The notes: generated by a model from the letters alone, not told the origin. Shown: positions 1-12,565, counted from the stretch's first letter. The stretch: 64,000 bases of DNA from Letharia columbiana (GCF_014066305.1 NW_023501038.1:496001-560000); one strand, 5' to 3'. Program-made: numbers and translations.

Positions 1-360
1 AAATTATCTTATAATATAATAAAGAACTATTAAAGTAAATTAAAGATAAGATTTCTTATATTAAATTATATAATTAGAATAATTATAAAAATTAAGAATA
101 TAAGTTAAATAAGCTATTAAATTAAAAGTCTAGAGCGCTATTAATAAATCTATAACTAAATATATATAAGAGTATTATCTCTATAATTTCAGCTATTTTA
201 TCTTAGTAATATTTCAAAAATACTATATAATAAATATTAAATTCTATAATAATTTAAAATATTATAGATTTAGCGTATATAATTTTAATTTATATATTAA
301 AAAGTTTATATTTTTAATTCTAAAGGTTTATAATAGCTTAATTAATATATATATTATTTT

Positions 361-720
361 ATTAAGATAAAGCTTATCTTAAAGCTAAACTATATCTTTA
401 TTATTATTAAAAAAGAAATTAATCAAACTTAAATAAATATATTAGAAAAGTATATAGAGAATATATTATTCTATAAGAATAAAAAGTCTTTATTATATAT
501 AGCGCGATATTTTTAAGAATTCGAGAGTTTTTATAATCTATTATTTATATCTCGAAAAGAAATTAAATTACTATAAATAGTCTATAGAGTCTAAAAACGA
601 TATATCTCTTATCTACTCTCGATATTTAAAGAATAAATTAGCTTATTATATGAAATTCGAAAAGTTAAATAATATAGCTTTTATCTACTTTTAATTTAAA
701 GTATTAATAAATCGAGTTTT
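361..720 (+). pseudogene. RIP-degraded coding relic
   Basis: The frame beginning at 361 has seven TAA/TAG stops in 120 codons and no TGA, against about three per twenty codons in ordinary RIP-altered sequence here. It reads with plausible codon variety, for example RYFQEFESFYNLL near 508-546 if TAA is read as a former CAA. No start codon or family is recognisable. Downstream, to about 960, the frame is lost and the sequence holds imperfect repeats with the themes 'tatatatagctta' and 'gaa/gttcgaa'. Confidence 0.35.
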
Positions 721-960
721 ATATATATAGCTTAAAATAATTAAAGATTATATTTATTATCTATTTCTATTATAATAAATTAATAAATTAATTTTTATAT
801 ATATAGCTTAAAGAGTTAAAGGGTATATTTATTATCTATTTATATAGAGAATTATATAATAAATTTTCTTCTTATATAAAGTTCGAAGAATTAAAGAATA
901 TAGTTTTTATATACTCTCGATATAGAGTATTTAAGAATAGGTTTTTTATTATATAGAATA
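620..960. repeat. imperfect direct repeats
   Basis: Short themes recur two or three times: an 'attcgaa...gttaaa/attaaa' theme near 653 and 880, a 'tatatatagctta' theme near 721 and 799, and 'tatatttattatctatt' near 749 and 824. Spacing is irregular (about 75-230 bp), so this is a degenerate repeat region rather than a clean tandem array. It may be a repeated motif of the relic upstream. Confidence 0.4.
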
Positions 961-1140
961 TAAGAAAACTAAGATTATAAAGATCTTACTCTAGAGATTA
1001 AAAGTTTTTATTTAATAATTTATTTATTATAAAGAATATATATTATCTAAATTATTAACACTTAGAAATATATTTCTTCGAGTAAGAATATATTTATATT
1101 ATTTAAATTTAAATTATTATATTTAATAGAGCTATCGTTA

Positions 1141-1420
1141 TAATCGAAGTAGAATAATAGATTTAAAAATATAAGATATTAAAGTAATAAAAAATATAAG
1201 ACTAAAGAAAGCGGCGAGATTAATATAATATCTAAAATATTTATAAATATTTTTATTTAAACTTTAAAGTAATTAGTATATACTTCGAATATTAGATAGA
1301 AGATAAATTTACTTATTCTTAATAAAGCTCGCTAAAATATTTATTTTTAAATAATAATATTTTATAGCTATTATTAGAGGAGTATAAGACTTATTAAAAG
1401 TATTATTATATTATAAGTAA
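1141..1420 (+). pseudogene. RIP-degraded coding relic
   Basis: The frame in register with position 1141 can be read to about 1420 with ten or so TAA/TAG stops in 93 codons. The best part is 1201-1290, where TKESGEINIISKIF can be read. It ends next to the RIP-altered copy of a palindrome at 1425. No family is recognised, and the stop density is only moderately below background. Confidence 0.25.
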
Positions 1421-1424
1421 AGGC

Positions 1425-1443
1425 CTATAAATTAAATTTATAT
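1425..1443. repeat. palindrome, RIP-altered copy of 46020-46038
   Basis: The 19-base sequence matches the intact palindrome at 46020-46038 at every base except those explained by C-to-T or G-to-A change. The six flanking bases on the left (AAGGCC plus preceding AGTA) are also shared. The two lie in the same orientation. It is probably the same repeat family in two RIP states. Confidence 0.6.
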
Positions 1444-1754
1444 TTTTTTTTTAATTAAGACTATTTAGTAAATAGATACGTCTAACTAATTATTAAGCGG
1501 GCTAGTTCGCTTATCGGCGAACTTTAATAAGCGATATTTTAATTTTCCTTAGCTTTAATAATTATACTAAATTTAGAAATTTTTTTTTATCTAAAAGCCG
1601 TATTTCGTTTTATAATTTAATTAAAAAAATCTAAAATTTTAATAGAAAATAAAAAGTAAAATATATCTATTTTTTAATTAAGGTATTCGATATTTTTAAT
1701 AATTATAAATACTAATTTATTTATTCGCGATAACTTAATCGATCTAATTAAAAA
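1444..1754. other. non-genic stretch with a small hairpin
   Basis: No frame is resolved. At 1504-1523 AGTTCGC and GCGAACT form a 7-bp stem around a 6-base loop; TCGCTTA at 1507-1513 could instead pair with TAAGCGA at 1528-1534. From memory this resembles the terminal inverted repeats of fungal Tc1/mariner (Fot/Pogo) elements, but no second terminus was found. The stretch grades into the A/T homopolymer block. Confidence 0.4.
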
Positions 1755-1834
1755 GGGAAAAAACCTTAAATTTTTAATTAAAAATTTTTTAAAATTTAAA
1801 ATTTTTAAATAAAACTAATTTTTTTTTTTTTTTA

Positions 1835-1888
<54 letters not shown>

Positions 1889-1942
1889 TTTTTTTATTTT
1901 TTTTATAAAAAAAAAAAAAAAAAAAATTTTTTTTAAAAATAA

Positions 1943-1976
<34 letters not shown>

Positions 1977-2015
1977 TTATTAAAAAAAAAAAAAAAAAAA
2001 AATAAAAAAAAAAAA

Positions 2016-2054
<39 letters not shown>
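1755..2054. repeat. long A/T homopolymer block
   Basis: Alternating pure A and pure T runs, several longer than 15 bases. One A run spans about 1846-1884 and the block ends in a run of over 30 A up to 2050. From 1800 to 2054 the only C is in 'aaactaatt'. The runs could fold on each other. A second, shorter block lies at 54374-54494. RIP alone does not turn ordinary sequence into homopolymers, so the origin is unclear; run lengths in an assembly may also be inaccurate. Confidence 0.9.
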
Positions 2055-2055
<1 letters not shown>

Positions 2056-2280
2056 TTTAGTAATATTTTATAAATAAGTAGCTTAATTTTATATTAAATC
2101 CTTATTCTTACTACTATTCTAATTCTAAAATCTAATATTTATTAATTTTTAGAAATTTTAATAATATAGCTTACAATTTACGACTTAGCTTTACTAAAAA
2201 ATTTATTATTTACTTTTTAATTCTAGATATTCTATAGATAATTTATTTTCTATTTATTAAATTTAATAGCTAAAGATCGC

Positions 2281-3420
2281 TAGCTTAGTTCTTTATAAAA
2301 CTTAATAATTAATAATAGATAACGAATTATTTTTAATAATCTAAAGATCGATAACGCAAGAATTATTAATTATCTATATTAGCTTATCTTTAATAGATTC
2401 TTAAAATACTTATAATAGAGACTTTTCGATTATCTTTAAATCTCTATTTACTTTTATAATAAAATTCTTAATAGAAATTAAAAAGACTCTATACGAATTT
2501 AGAGAAGATTAAGAGAAAGTACGCTTAATCTATATAGTAGAGTAATAAATTCTTTACTATTAAGAGGGGAGGAGGATAGAAGATAGAAAGAGAATAAAGT
2601 TTAATTAGAATTAGTTTATCGAAAAAATTAATATATTATAGCTAACTATAATAATAATAATATTATAATTCTTAATAAGTAATTAAAGTTAATATATAGT
2701 TATCTTTAAGCTTCGTTTTATAAGATTAAAGTGATATATTAAAAGCGTTATAAAGTATATTTAAAGCTTTTAATATAAGAATAAAGTTATTAAAAGATAT
2801 TATAAAAGAATAAGAGAGAGGGATTAAGTAGATAGTAGAAAGTATTTTAAATATATAATTAAGTTATAGAATTAGTCTCTTAGTAAATTAAAATAATCTT
2901 AAACTAATTTATACTCTATAAATAAGCTTACCGAATAATATTAGTATATATTTTTATAATTAAATTCTCTCTATAGAATATATCTACGACGCTATAGAAG
3001 ATTATTTTATATTTTAACTTTAGATATTCGAGATAGTCTTTTATTAGAAAACAAATAAAAATTTAAATATTAAAAGATTATTATTATTAGCTATTAATAA
3101 GAGTATAAGTAGATTATAAATAATTACAAGAATTAATAAGCGAAGATATTCTTTAATATACGCGGTTAAAAATACTTCATTATTTTTTAAGAATCTATTA
3201 TACATATTCTACTTAGCGCTATTTTATTTATTTATTTATAAAAATTATAATAGAGTATAAATTAAGCTCTCTTCGTTATTTTAATTAAAAATAAATCGCT
3301 TAAGCTCTCTCTCTTTTTATTAATAAAGAATAATTATTTATAGTGTTAAGAAGTTAAATATAATTAGTCTTAAAATTATAAATAATTTAAGTCGAGCGAG
3401 TAGAGTCTAATAATTAACGT
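2281..3420 (+). pseudogene. RIP-degraded coding relic, one frame change
   Basis: The frame starting at 2282 is favoured to about 2640. It includes a charged stretch near 2492-2540 that reads YEFREDQEKVRLIYIVE. From 2703 the next frame (in register with 2703) takes over to 3420, with a stop-free run of more than 45 codons across 3123-3255. The frame change lies near 2660-2700 and may be a later indel. The stops are TAA/TAG. The highly charged first part would fit a gag-like or nucleic-acid-binding segment, but no diagnostic motif is visible. Confidence 0.45.
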
Positions 3421-3779
3421 ATTTATAAAGCTTTTATACTTTACGATAGTATACTTATTATTCTTCTTTAAATATTTAATATTATTAGAATAGTTAGAGT
3501 TTTTAAGTAATTAATTTTTAAGAATATATTAGAAGCTAAATAGTAGTTAAAGTAGATTTTTATTAATTATAATTTAACGTTAATAATCTACTTAATAAAT
3601 TATTATCTAAATCTCTTTATCTATTAAGAATTTATCTATTCTAATAAAGCGTTTTCGAGATAATAATATTCTAAAAGATATTAATCGTAAAAGTGTATTT
3701 AATCTTATACTTTAAGAAGCGTTATGTCTTAAAGATTAATTATATAGTGAATAAGCTACGCTCTTATTAAGAAATAGAA

Positions 3780-5160
3780 TCTTAATAATCTAAAACTCTA
3801 TCTATTATTTTTTTATTTCTTTACTCGAATTTTCTTTTATTCTTATTATTTTAAGTTAAAGAATATTATATAATAATTAAATCTTTTATTAATTAAGCTA
3901 AATGTACTTAAAGTATTTTTCTTAAAGTCTTTTATTTAACGTTAATAATTAATCTAATAAATAAAATTATTTAAATCTCTTAAATTATTCTTAATGTAAA
4001 TTTATTTATTCTAAATAAAGCGTTTATTATAAATAATAGTTACTCTAGCAAAGATATTAATCTATAAAAAACTAATAGTATTAATCGCGATTATATTATT
4101 AAGAAAGATATTATAATCTAAAGAGAATTAGGGACTATATAAAATAGTTATTAATTTATAACGCGATATAGATTAATTCGTATTTACGATATTAAGTATA
4201 GAAAAAAACTTTTATATAAAGATTATTATATTTTATTTTTCTTCTTCTATAGCTTTTATAAGTTTATTATTAATATACTCTTATATTCGAAGTCTATAAA
4301 AGATAGTTCTTTTTATATAGAATAAGATCGTAATTTATAACTTTAATTATTTTAAGAAAAAAACTAATTAATATAAGAGAAATAATTAATCTATTTATAT
4401 AAAAGAGATAACGACTATAATATCTAAGTTCTTATTATATACTTAATAAAGATAGAGAGATAGAGCTATATATCGAGCTTTATTACTTAATTATCTAATT
4501 TCTATAATATTATATAATATTATATTAAAACGTAATTTTATAAATTTAAAGAATTATTATATATATTTAAATAATACTTTTAGTTCTTTTTTAAGATATA
4601 GAAGTATATCTTAATTAACTTTAAATTAGACGATAATATTCGCTTTAGAAACGTTTTATTTAAATAAAATATCTAAGCTTAGTTTAAAATATAACTTAAA
4701 ATTACTCTTAAAAGTTATTTTAATATATTCTATTTAAATTTAAAGAAATAAGTCTAGCTTTAGAAGATAAGCTTTTATATTATTAATAATACTTTAAATT
4801 AAAAATTTAAACTCTTATCGTTAAATATAGCTCTAATTAATTAATTCTTATTTTATATTATAAGAAATAACTAATTAGAGAAAAATCATCTCGAATTAGC
4901 TTATTATATTTTTTATTTTCTAAGCTTATTAAATATAAGTCTATTACTTATTAGCTAAATAATATATTAAAATTATTCTTTTCTAATAAGATATAATACT
5001 ACTCTTTCGATATTTTCACTTTACTATATATCTATTTAAGATATATTTTATAAAATATTAATTAAGAATAAGAATTAGCGTTAGTTAAAGATTAGTATTA
5101 TTAATCTTTTTAATTTAAATATATAAATAACGATAAAAGTAATAATAGCTATAGTCGCGT
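3780..5160 (+). pseudogene. RIP-degraded coding relic
   Basis: The frame in register with 3783 dominates to about 4320, with no stop at all in about 4203-4320, then again from about 4590 to 5160. Between these another frame is better at 4321-4420, so small indels are likely. At 4623 it reads KLDDNIRFRNVLF. Some CpA and TpG survive near 4030-4060 and 4880-5020, so alteration is a little lighter here. No family recognised; it may be the same element as 2281-3420, since strand and main frame agree. Confidence 0.45.
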
Positions 5161-5600
5161 TTATATATAGCTTCTTATATATATATATATCTTATAGTCT
5201 TATTTATCGCCTTATCTATAGCTTAGCTATATATTCTATACTTATATAGCTTCTTTTTTATAGAATAAGTCTTACTTATAGTTAATTTAAGCGTACTTAT
5301 TTATATTTTTATTACTACTCTTTTAATACTCCTCTCTTCTATCTCTATAATATATTTACTTAAGATTCTTTCTAGAACTATATTATTAATTTTAGATATA
5401 AATTATAATATCGAAATTTAATTTTAATCTCGCGTTAATTATATTATATATTTTAAATATTTCGAATATAAGTTTTATATAGTAAGTTAACGCTTATTCG
5501 ATATAAGCGTTTATCGTAATAAACTAACGAATAAAGAAGATAGAAAATTTTTACTTATTATTAATCTTCTTTTTTATCTCTTTATTATATATATAATAAG
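5161..5600 (+). pseudogene. pyrimidine-rich coding relic
   Basis: Two + frames are nearly free of stops here because the strand is rich in C and T. The frame at 5161 has no stop in 5161-5223 and in 5281-5400, and again in 5521-5580. If C-to-T changes are undone, the peptide would be rich in Ser, Thr, Pro and His, as in low-complexity linkers. It follows 3780-5160 without a gap and may be its continuation. Confidence 0.3.
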
Positions 5601-5879
5601 TTTAAAAATATATATTTATTTTTTAAAATAAAGATAATAAATTATATATTAATTAGTGGCGATAGTTTCTAAATTTATAAAATATTTTTAAATATATCTT
5701 TTAAATTAATTTTAAATAGTTCTAACGTTATACTAGTTCTTTTATTATCTTAATTTTTATACTTTTAAAGTTTTTATCTTTTATTAAATATATTAAAGTT
5801 ATTATATAATATATAATATTAATATTAAATCTAGATAATAAAAGAAAATATTTTAATTCTATATTATCTTCGATATAAG

Positions 5880-6300
5880 TTTATTAGATTTTTTACTCTT
5901 TAATCTTATTTATAAATTAACTCTAATTAATCTTTATAATAATTAAAAATAAAGATCTTATTTTACTAGTTATTTAATATACTATATTATAATTATTATT
6001 TTAGCATTAATATCTTTAATTATTAGATAAAGAAGTATTATAAATTTAATAATTTTTTTTTAAAATTAGTAAGAGGAGAAAGTTTAATAAATATTAATAC
6101 TAAATAAAAGTATAAGTCTTTCTTCTACTTATAATTATATAGCTTTTATTTTAATATAACTATATTAAGAGAAAGCTTATTACTTAAAATTATTTAGAGT
6201 TTATTCTTTATAATAATAATATTACTATTACTAGAATATTCTTTATTAAAGATTATATTATAGCGCTTTATATAAAAATATAATTCAAGTATTTAAGTAA
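5880..6300 (+). pseudogene. fragmentary coding relic
   Basis: Low-stop stretches occur in different + frames: 5881-5940 (no stop), 5943-6240 (about one stop per twenty codons) and 6242-6300. The changes of frame point to several indels after inactivation, or to chance. From 6301 to 7440 no frame is consistently favoured. Confidence 0.25.
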
Positions 6301-7440
6301 TAAATAGAGATATTCTTCTCTTTTAATTTAAGTTTATATTCTAATAATTATATTATAAATTACTCTACTTCTCTAGAATTCTCTAATTCTAATATTATTT
6401 TATAAATATTAAGTTAAAAAGTTATATAAATAAAAAGTAATAACTCTTTATAGAGATAAGAGATAATTAAAGATTAAATAATATTATTTATAGTAATATA
6501 AATTTAAATAATCTAAACTCGATTATATATAACCCGCGATAGAAAAACGCGTTTAAGCGAAATAATATTATTATTATAAATTTATAATAATATTTTTATA
6601 AGATAAGTATAATAATCTATACTATTAATATAAGTGTAATTATTATTATTATAATTTTAATTTTATAAGAAAAATAGAGATGGCAATTTAGAATAATAGA
6701 GAGAGTGAAATAAAAGTCTTTTATTATAAATCTTAGGCGGATAGATTTAGAGATTTATTAGAAGAATATTTATTAGATAGCTTATTATTATTTAACGCTT
6801 AAATTTTAAATAAGTTTTATATAGCGAAAAATCGTAATTATAAAGATATAAATTCGTTTTTTAATAATCGCGTAGTCGCGTTTATCTAGAATCTATTAAA
6901 ATAGCTCTATAGCGATAATATTAATAAATTAAATCTTATTTTTAAAAAAATATATCTAAATATCTCCTTTATTATTATTTCTATAGATATATAGAGATAA
7001 GAAGTATTTTATTAGATATAGAAATCGCCTAATATATAAACGTATTATCTTTATTATTTCTCTAAAGTAATCTTTCTAAAATTTAATATATTAAGAATAT
7101 TAAAGCTCTTTAGAAATATTATTAAATAAATTAAGATAATAGATTTTTTGTTATTATAAGAAGCGTTAAGTAAATTATTAATATTTAAAGTAAATTAATA
7201 GATTACTTTAATATATATAACTTTAATTATAATATTATTATTTTATTAATATTCGAAGAATATAGCTCTCGCTAGCTCGTCGAAGAATTAAGATAATTAT
7301 TAATAATATTCTTTTTATTTTCTCTAATATCTTTATACTTTAACTTTAAAGCTTAATAGTAATTTTTCTAGCGAGATAGCGAGTTAGCGATATTATATTA
7401 AAATATCTCTTCTTCTTTACTTAGCGCTATTTAAATAATT
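6301..7440. other. RIP-altered stretch, no resolved gene
   Basis: No continuous low-stop + frame. Two short stretches, about 7022-7140 and 7201-7260, have one stop or none per twenty codons but are not linked. A lightly altered spot with TpG ('gagatggcaattt') lies near 6679. No repeat or RNA gene seen. Confidence 0.5.
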
Positions 7441-7920
7441 TTATAAGTATTTAGATTATTAAAAATAAGATTCTTTAGTAATAATATAGATTTTACTCTA
7501 AAGAAGAGTATAAAGATTATTTATAAATTAGATAACGTCGGAGATTTCGATCGAATTAGATTCTTCTATTATATTCTATTCTCTTAATACTTAATTACGC
7601 GAAAGATCGTTTATATCGAAATAATTAGCTTTTAGAGACTTTATAATTTCTAATTTTATATCTTTTTTAAATAGATATATAACTCTAAAATAAGAGTAAT
7701 TATATTTAAAGAACTTTTATTATCTAATTTAATAATCTTAATAGAAGCGAAATTTATAGCGTAAAAAATAATATATAAAAATCTCTTTTATTAGTCTCTA
7801 TAACTCGCTAATAACTAGTTATTTATTCGATAAGAATAAATTAAATAATAAAATAATAAAATGTTATCTATAAGCTAATATATAGATTAAGTTATATCTT
7901 CTTAAAGATAAATATTTATA
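7441..7920 (+). pseudogene. RIP-degraded coding relic
   Basis: The frame starting at 7441 is stop-free over 7501-7560 (reads KKSIKIIYKLDNVGDFDRIR) and over 7681-7760, where SNLIILIEAKFIA can be read. The S...EA.(F/Y).A pattern recalls the RNase H region of Ty1/Copia polyproteins, but the key residues around it cannot be confirmed, so this is only a hint. A +1 frame change is likely near 7800, after which 7802-7860 is stop-free in the next frame. Confidence 0.35.
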
Positions 7921-8820
7921 TAAATCTCTTAATCTCGTTAAGTAATAAGTATTTTATATTTTATTTTCATTTAATAAGAGTTAGTTGAGATTTAAATTCT
8001 TTATTAGTTAATAAGATATAAATCTATACTTTCTACTATTTTAAATATTTAAATTTTACGCTCTAATATTTATAGAAAGATAATTTTATTCTCTTATTAT
8101 TTATCTTTATTTATATATATAGACTTTTCTATTTTAATAATATTTTACGCTTTATCTAGAAAGTCTTAATTGTAATTAAATTTTAATTCTCTTTCTATAC
8201 TCTTAAGTAAACGATTATAAGTAAATAAAGATTATAAAGTATTTTTTTAAAGATAAAGATAAAGACTAGAAGATCGAATAAGTATAATTCTTATCTCTTA
8301 AATATTATATCTTTAAATATACTTAAGCTAAATTTAATCTCTATTTTAATAAATAATAATTTCTTAATATTAGAATCTTCTATAAATTTTATATCTTTAG
8401 AATCTTATATAGAGTCTTTCTCGATTAAAAAGAATTAAGTTATTATTAGATTTAGCGATATATAAAAGATTAATTAAGTCTTAATAAATATTTTATATTA
8501 TACGCTAATAAGTAAATATTTAAATACTTTAATCGCTTTTATAGATAAGAAGAAGCGTTATAAGTAATATATAAGAAAAAAATAAGGTTTATAAATCTCT
8601 TTTAATTTATATAGTATATAATAAATCTTTAAAGTTTTTAATTAGTCTTTAAAATAATTAAATTTTAAAGATTTAGATATAATCTTTAATTTATATAATA
8701 GCGCTAACGCTTTCTATATCTTTAATATTATTAAATAAATTTATATAATAATCTTATATATCTTATTAGTTAATATAAATTAAAGATAATAAATAATATC
8801 TATATATAATTATTTTCTTA
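7921..8820. other. RIP-altered stretch, no resolved gene
   Basis: No + frame stays low in stops for more than about forty codons. No repeat or RNA structure noticed. It links the relics before and after it and could be their eroded interior. Confidence 0.4.
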
Positions 8821-9420
8821 AATAATAAATTATACTTAATTTTTAATATAGGTTATTATTCTATAGTAATAGCTATTATTAAAATTTACTATTATAAATA
8901 TAAAAATTTAGTATTATATAAAGTCTATTAAGTTCTAAAAATATTTAATAATATTTATATTTAATATCGTAATTATTATTATATTACGCTTCTTAATTCT
9001 ACTTTATATAATTTAAATAATTACTCTTAAGCCTAATTAAAAGTCTTTTATAAGAAAGAATAAGATTAATTAATTTATATTAATAGATCTATTATTTTCT
9101 CTAATATACTTTATAATAAATAGTACTTTATTATAATCTAAGTTAATTATAAGATACTCGATATCGCTTTAATTCTTTCTTATAACGATTATCTAATTAT
9201 ATTTATTTTCGAATATAATTATATCTATTTTTTTTAGATATTTTAATTTATATAGATAAGATCTCTTTTTTATCTATATAATAAGATAATTAACTTATTT
9301 TCTAGCTATATAGAAATCCTTTATATAATTCTTAAATTTCTATATCTTAAATAATATATAAAGTTTAAGAGAATATCGCTTTTTACTAATATTAGATCTT
9401 AATCTTTATATTAGAGAATA
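8821..9420 (+). pseudogene. RIP-degraded coding relic
   Basis: The frame starting at 8821 runs for 200 codons with about 14 TAA/TAG stops and no TGA; 8821-8930 is stop-free and reads YSIVIAIIKIYYYKYKN in part. Undoing C-to-T changes would make the part after 9240 rich in Pro, Ser and Thr. No family recognised. Confidence 0.4.
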
Positions 9421-10082
9421 TCTATATTATTCTTAATTATTAATATACTTAGTTAGCTCTTATATTATATTATATAGATAAGATTATATATATAAATTTT
9501 AGAGACTTTTATTATATTAATCTTATTTTTTAAATTATAAATTTAAAAGAATCTAAAATAAGAATCTATAAAGCTCTATATATTTTAATCTAGATTTTAG
9601 ACTAATAAGCGTCGATTTTATTAAAATATATTATTTATTAGTAAATAATAATTATAAATTTATCGCGTAAGATTTACGATAGACTATTTCTATTAGCGTT
9701 ATAAGATATTATACTTATTACTTTCTATTTAATATTATTATTATATATAGTCGTATATAGTTATAAAATCTTATCTTATCTTAATATTACTATTCTTCTA
9801 TATTTTAATATATTTTTATAAAGATCTTAATTATATATCTTAATTAGAATATTTCAACTAAGACTATAACTTACTTTTATTCTTTATTCGATAAAAAGTA
9901 ATTATTATATAATAGTTTAAATAATATACTTAATTAAAATATAGAGAATTAATTAATTAATAATTATAATAGTAATATATAATAGACGACGATATATAAG
10001 AATAAATCGAAAATATTAGTAAATAAATTGCGTTTTTATTCTTATCTTTAAGTATACTAAATATAATTATAAGTTCTCTTCG
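9421..10082. other. RIP-altered stretch, no resolved gene
   Basis: Continues from the relic at 8821-9420 without a trustworthy frame and leads into the relic at 10083. The tail of the first relic may extend into it. No repeats seen. Confidence 0.4.
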
Positions 10083-10910
10083 CTATTATTTTATTAATAT
10101 TCTCTCGAGTAATACTTATTTTAATATATATACTTTATAAACTAATAAGCTTTTATATTAATTATCTATTACTTTATAATAATCGCTAGATTAATTATTA
10201 TTATTCGCGAAGTAATTATTTTATATATCGTATTTCCTTTAACTAGCTTCGTTTATACTTAGAGATTTCTAAGATATAAAGAAAAGAAATAAATAATAAT
10301 TAATTCTTTTTATCTTATCTTAAGCGAGTATATAATCTATATTATTTATTATTTTAATATTAAAAGTAATATAAATCTTAAGCTTTATAAAATTCGATTT
10401 AATTAATTTTAATATTATATCTTAGTTAATAGTAAAGATAAATATATAGTAATTAAAGTATATATATAGCCTTTAGATTTTATTATAGAATTTTCTTTAT
10501 TTATCTTAAGTATCTATTATAAGCGTAAATAATTAAAAATCTAAAGGGTTAATTTTATTATATTATATCGACTCGGAAGTAAATATAAAAGATTAAGTAT
10601 ATATTATACTTCGCTTAATTATTCTATATATATATTAAGTTATTTAATCTTTTAAAGTTATTTAATAATATATAGAAACGATATTTCTTTAATATTAAAT
10701 ATTATTTTAAGATTAATATTAGTTATAATATTAAGCTATAAATAATTATAAGAGATCTAAGAACTCGAGATAAATAATAAATTTTAAGAGAGAAAGCTTT
10801 ATAATAATAATAGAGTATTAATAGCGAAGTAACTATTTTTAAAATTCGCTATTTAAGATATTAGAAAGAGTATCTTTTAGAAGATAATCGTATGGGAATA
10901 CGTATACTAG
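10083..10910 (+). pseudogene. RIP-degraded coding relic ending at an island
   Basis: The frame in register with 10083 can be followed for about 275 codons with roughly 18 TAA/TAG stops. It is stop-free in 10321-10380, 10561-10640 and 10681-10740. Pieces such as REVIILYIVFPLTSFVY (near 10206) and YRLGSKYKRL (near 10566) look like real coding. It ends with a stop at about 10909, where the sequence becomes lightly altered. The end of coding therefore coincides with the start of a different mutational regime, as if the island were the 3' non-coding part of the same element. Confidence 0.5.
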
Positions 10911-11155
10911 TATGGGCTACCGCACGCTAAGGTCACTTATATTAATTTTTTAATTATTTTATCTATCCACTCTATACATATTTATTTGCTACTTTAATCT
11001 TTTTAATCTTTTAATTACTTTATCTTATTACTTTCTAATTCTTTATATAGTAGCCTTAAATCTTATTTCTTTTTCTAAATATATTATATTGGACTCTTTA
11101 TTTTTTCTAAGCTCTTAAGTTCTTTTATTTTTATTTTTTCATATATATCTAGATC
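10890..11155. other. partly RIP-altered transition segment
   Basis: Both CpA (for example in 'ccgcacgc', 'ggtcac', 'tccact', 'tacata') and TpG ('tatggg' twice, 'ttgct', 'ttggac') survive. The segment follows the stop of the relic and has no frame of its own. Its start ('tatgggctaccgcacgct') followed by an AT-rich, then pyrimidine-rich, part would fit a 3' untranslated region or LTR edge, but no LTR partner was found. Confidence 0.45.
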
Positions 11156-11527
11156 GGCTTGATAAGTATAATATCTCTCTTTAAACTATCGTATTGTTTT
11201 TTTTTCGGTTACTTAGCTATTATAACTCGTTATATATCTATTCTCGCTTAACGAGTGATTTAAAAATTGACTTTTATAAATATCGATGATAATGATTTTT
11301 CGTCTTCGGCCGTTTATATATTAATGTTTTTTTGAATCTTGGCGCGTAGGTGTTTTTGGGTCTTATTATGGATATAGGCTTTTAAATACGTTGATTAGTA
11401 ATTATTTGTTTTAGCTTTATTTGAGGTATGGACTGGCCTATTAAATACGTTCTTATCGGTTTGTTGACATCGTTTGGTTTTGTGGTGGATATGAGTTAAA
11501 ATTGATTTTTTTTTCTTTGTTAGTGAT
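11156..11527 (+). other. strand-asymmetric C-to-T island 1
   Basis: By count this segment has about 27 TpG but only one CpA, while flanks have almost none of either. The strand shown is rich in T and G and poor in C. That is what remains when C-to-T change struck this strand only. One + frame (through 11275-11500) has stops of the kinds TAA, TAG and TGA that could come from CAA, CAG and CGA, and keeps several TGG codons, so the island may also be degraded coding DNA. Confidence 0.75.
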
Positions 11528-12320
11528 TAGAATATAAATACTTAAGTATAATATAATTTAAAGTTATAGCGATTTATATAAAGACTTCGAAAAATTTAAT
11601 TAGAGAGATAGCTTTTTTAAGCTTTTTATAAAAAATATTTTAAGAGTTATAATCTATAATATAGAATCTATAAATTAATCTTAAATTCGCTTTTATATAA
11701 TTATAGACTATAGTTTAATAATTTATCTAATAACTATAATTAATTAATTAACATTTTTAATAAGAAATTTAAAATATAAATTATATTAAATAGTAATTAA
11801 AGAATACTATATCTATTTAACTTATATCTATTATTCTAATATTTATATAATTATTAATCTTATTATTAATATATTACTATTAAGCTTCTTCTATATAATA
11901 AAACTCTATTTATTTTTTTATATTTTTTTACTTAAGCGAGAAGAAATATAGAAAGTTATTCTTCTTTTAGAAGCGATATCTCGCTATTATTTAACGCGCT
12001 TAAATATTAAGTAATAAAATTAAAAATTAAATCGATATATTAGTTATAAACTATTTTATTATCTAAATATAGTTTTTAAATTAAAATATTAAATATAATC
12101 TCTAGAATATAGTATAGAAGCGTAAAGTAAAAGTAGATTTCGAGGTTATTATAATACTTTTTAAGATTATAATATATTCTATAATAAGCTTAAATTAGTT
12201 TAAATACTATAAATATAATAAAATAACTTATTAAGATTATTAAGCTCTTAATTTAATTACTATTAACTTTATTATTTATATTTATATACTTAACTTTAAT
12301 TAGAATAATTATAAAATTAA
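11528..12320. other. RIP-altered stretch, no resolved gene
   Basis: Two-strand RIP resumes abruptly at about 11530. No + frame was resolved before the 123-bp duplication. No RNA gene or repeat noticed. Confidence 0.4.
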
Positions 12321-12565
12321 TCTCTTCGCTCTTTAAGATCTAAATTTAAATAAAATAAGTTATTATTATAATTTAATCTATAAGTCTCTTAGAAGTAAGA
12401 GTTAAAGTTATAAATAGAGTCGAATATAATAATATTAATTTAATCTCCTTATTCTTCGAGATCTAAATTTAAATAAAATAGATTATTATTATAATTTAAC
12501 TTTTAAATCTCTTAGAAGTAGAGAATAAAGTTATAAACGAAGTTAAATATAATAATAATAATAAT
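12321..12565. repeat. 123-bp tandem duplication
   Basis: Two copies with a period of 123 bp (AGATCT at 12336 and 12459). They share 'agatctaaatttaaataaaa' and a 'ctcttagaagta' block and differ mainly by single C/T or A/G changes. The second copy ends in an ATA/TAA run at about 12546-12568. 123 is 41 codons, so the duplication could have been in frame in coding DNA. Confidence 0.8.
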
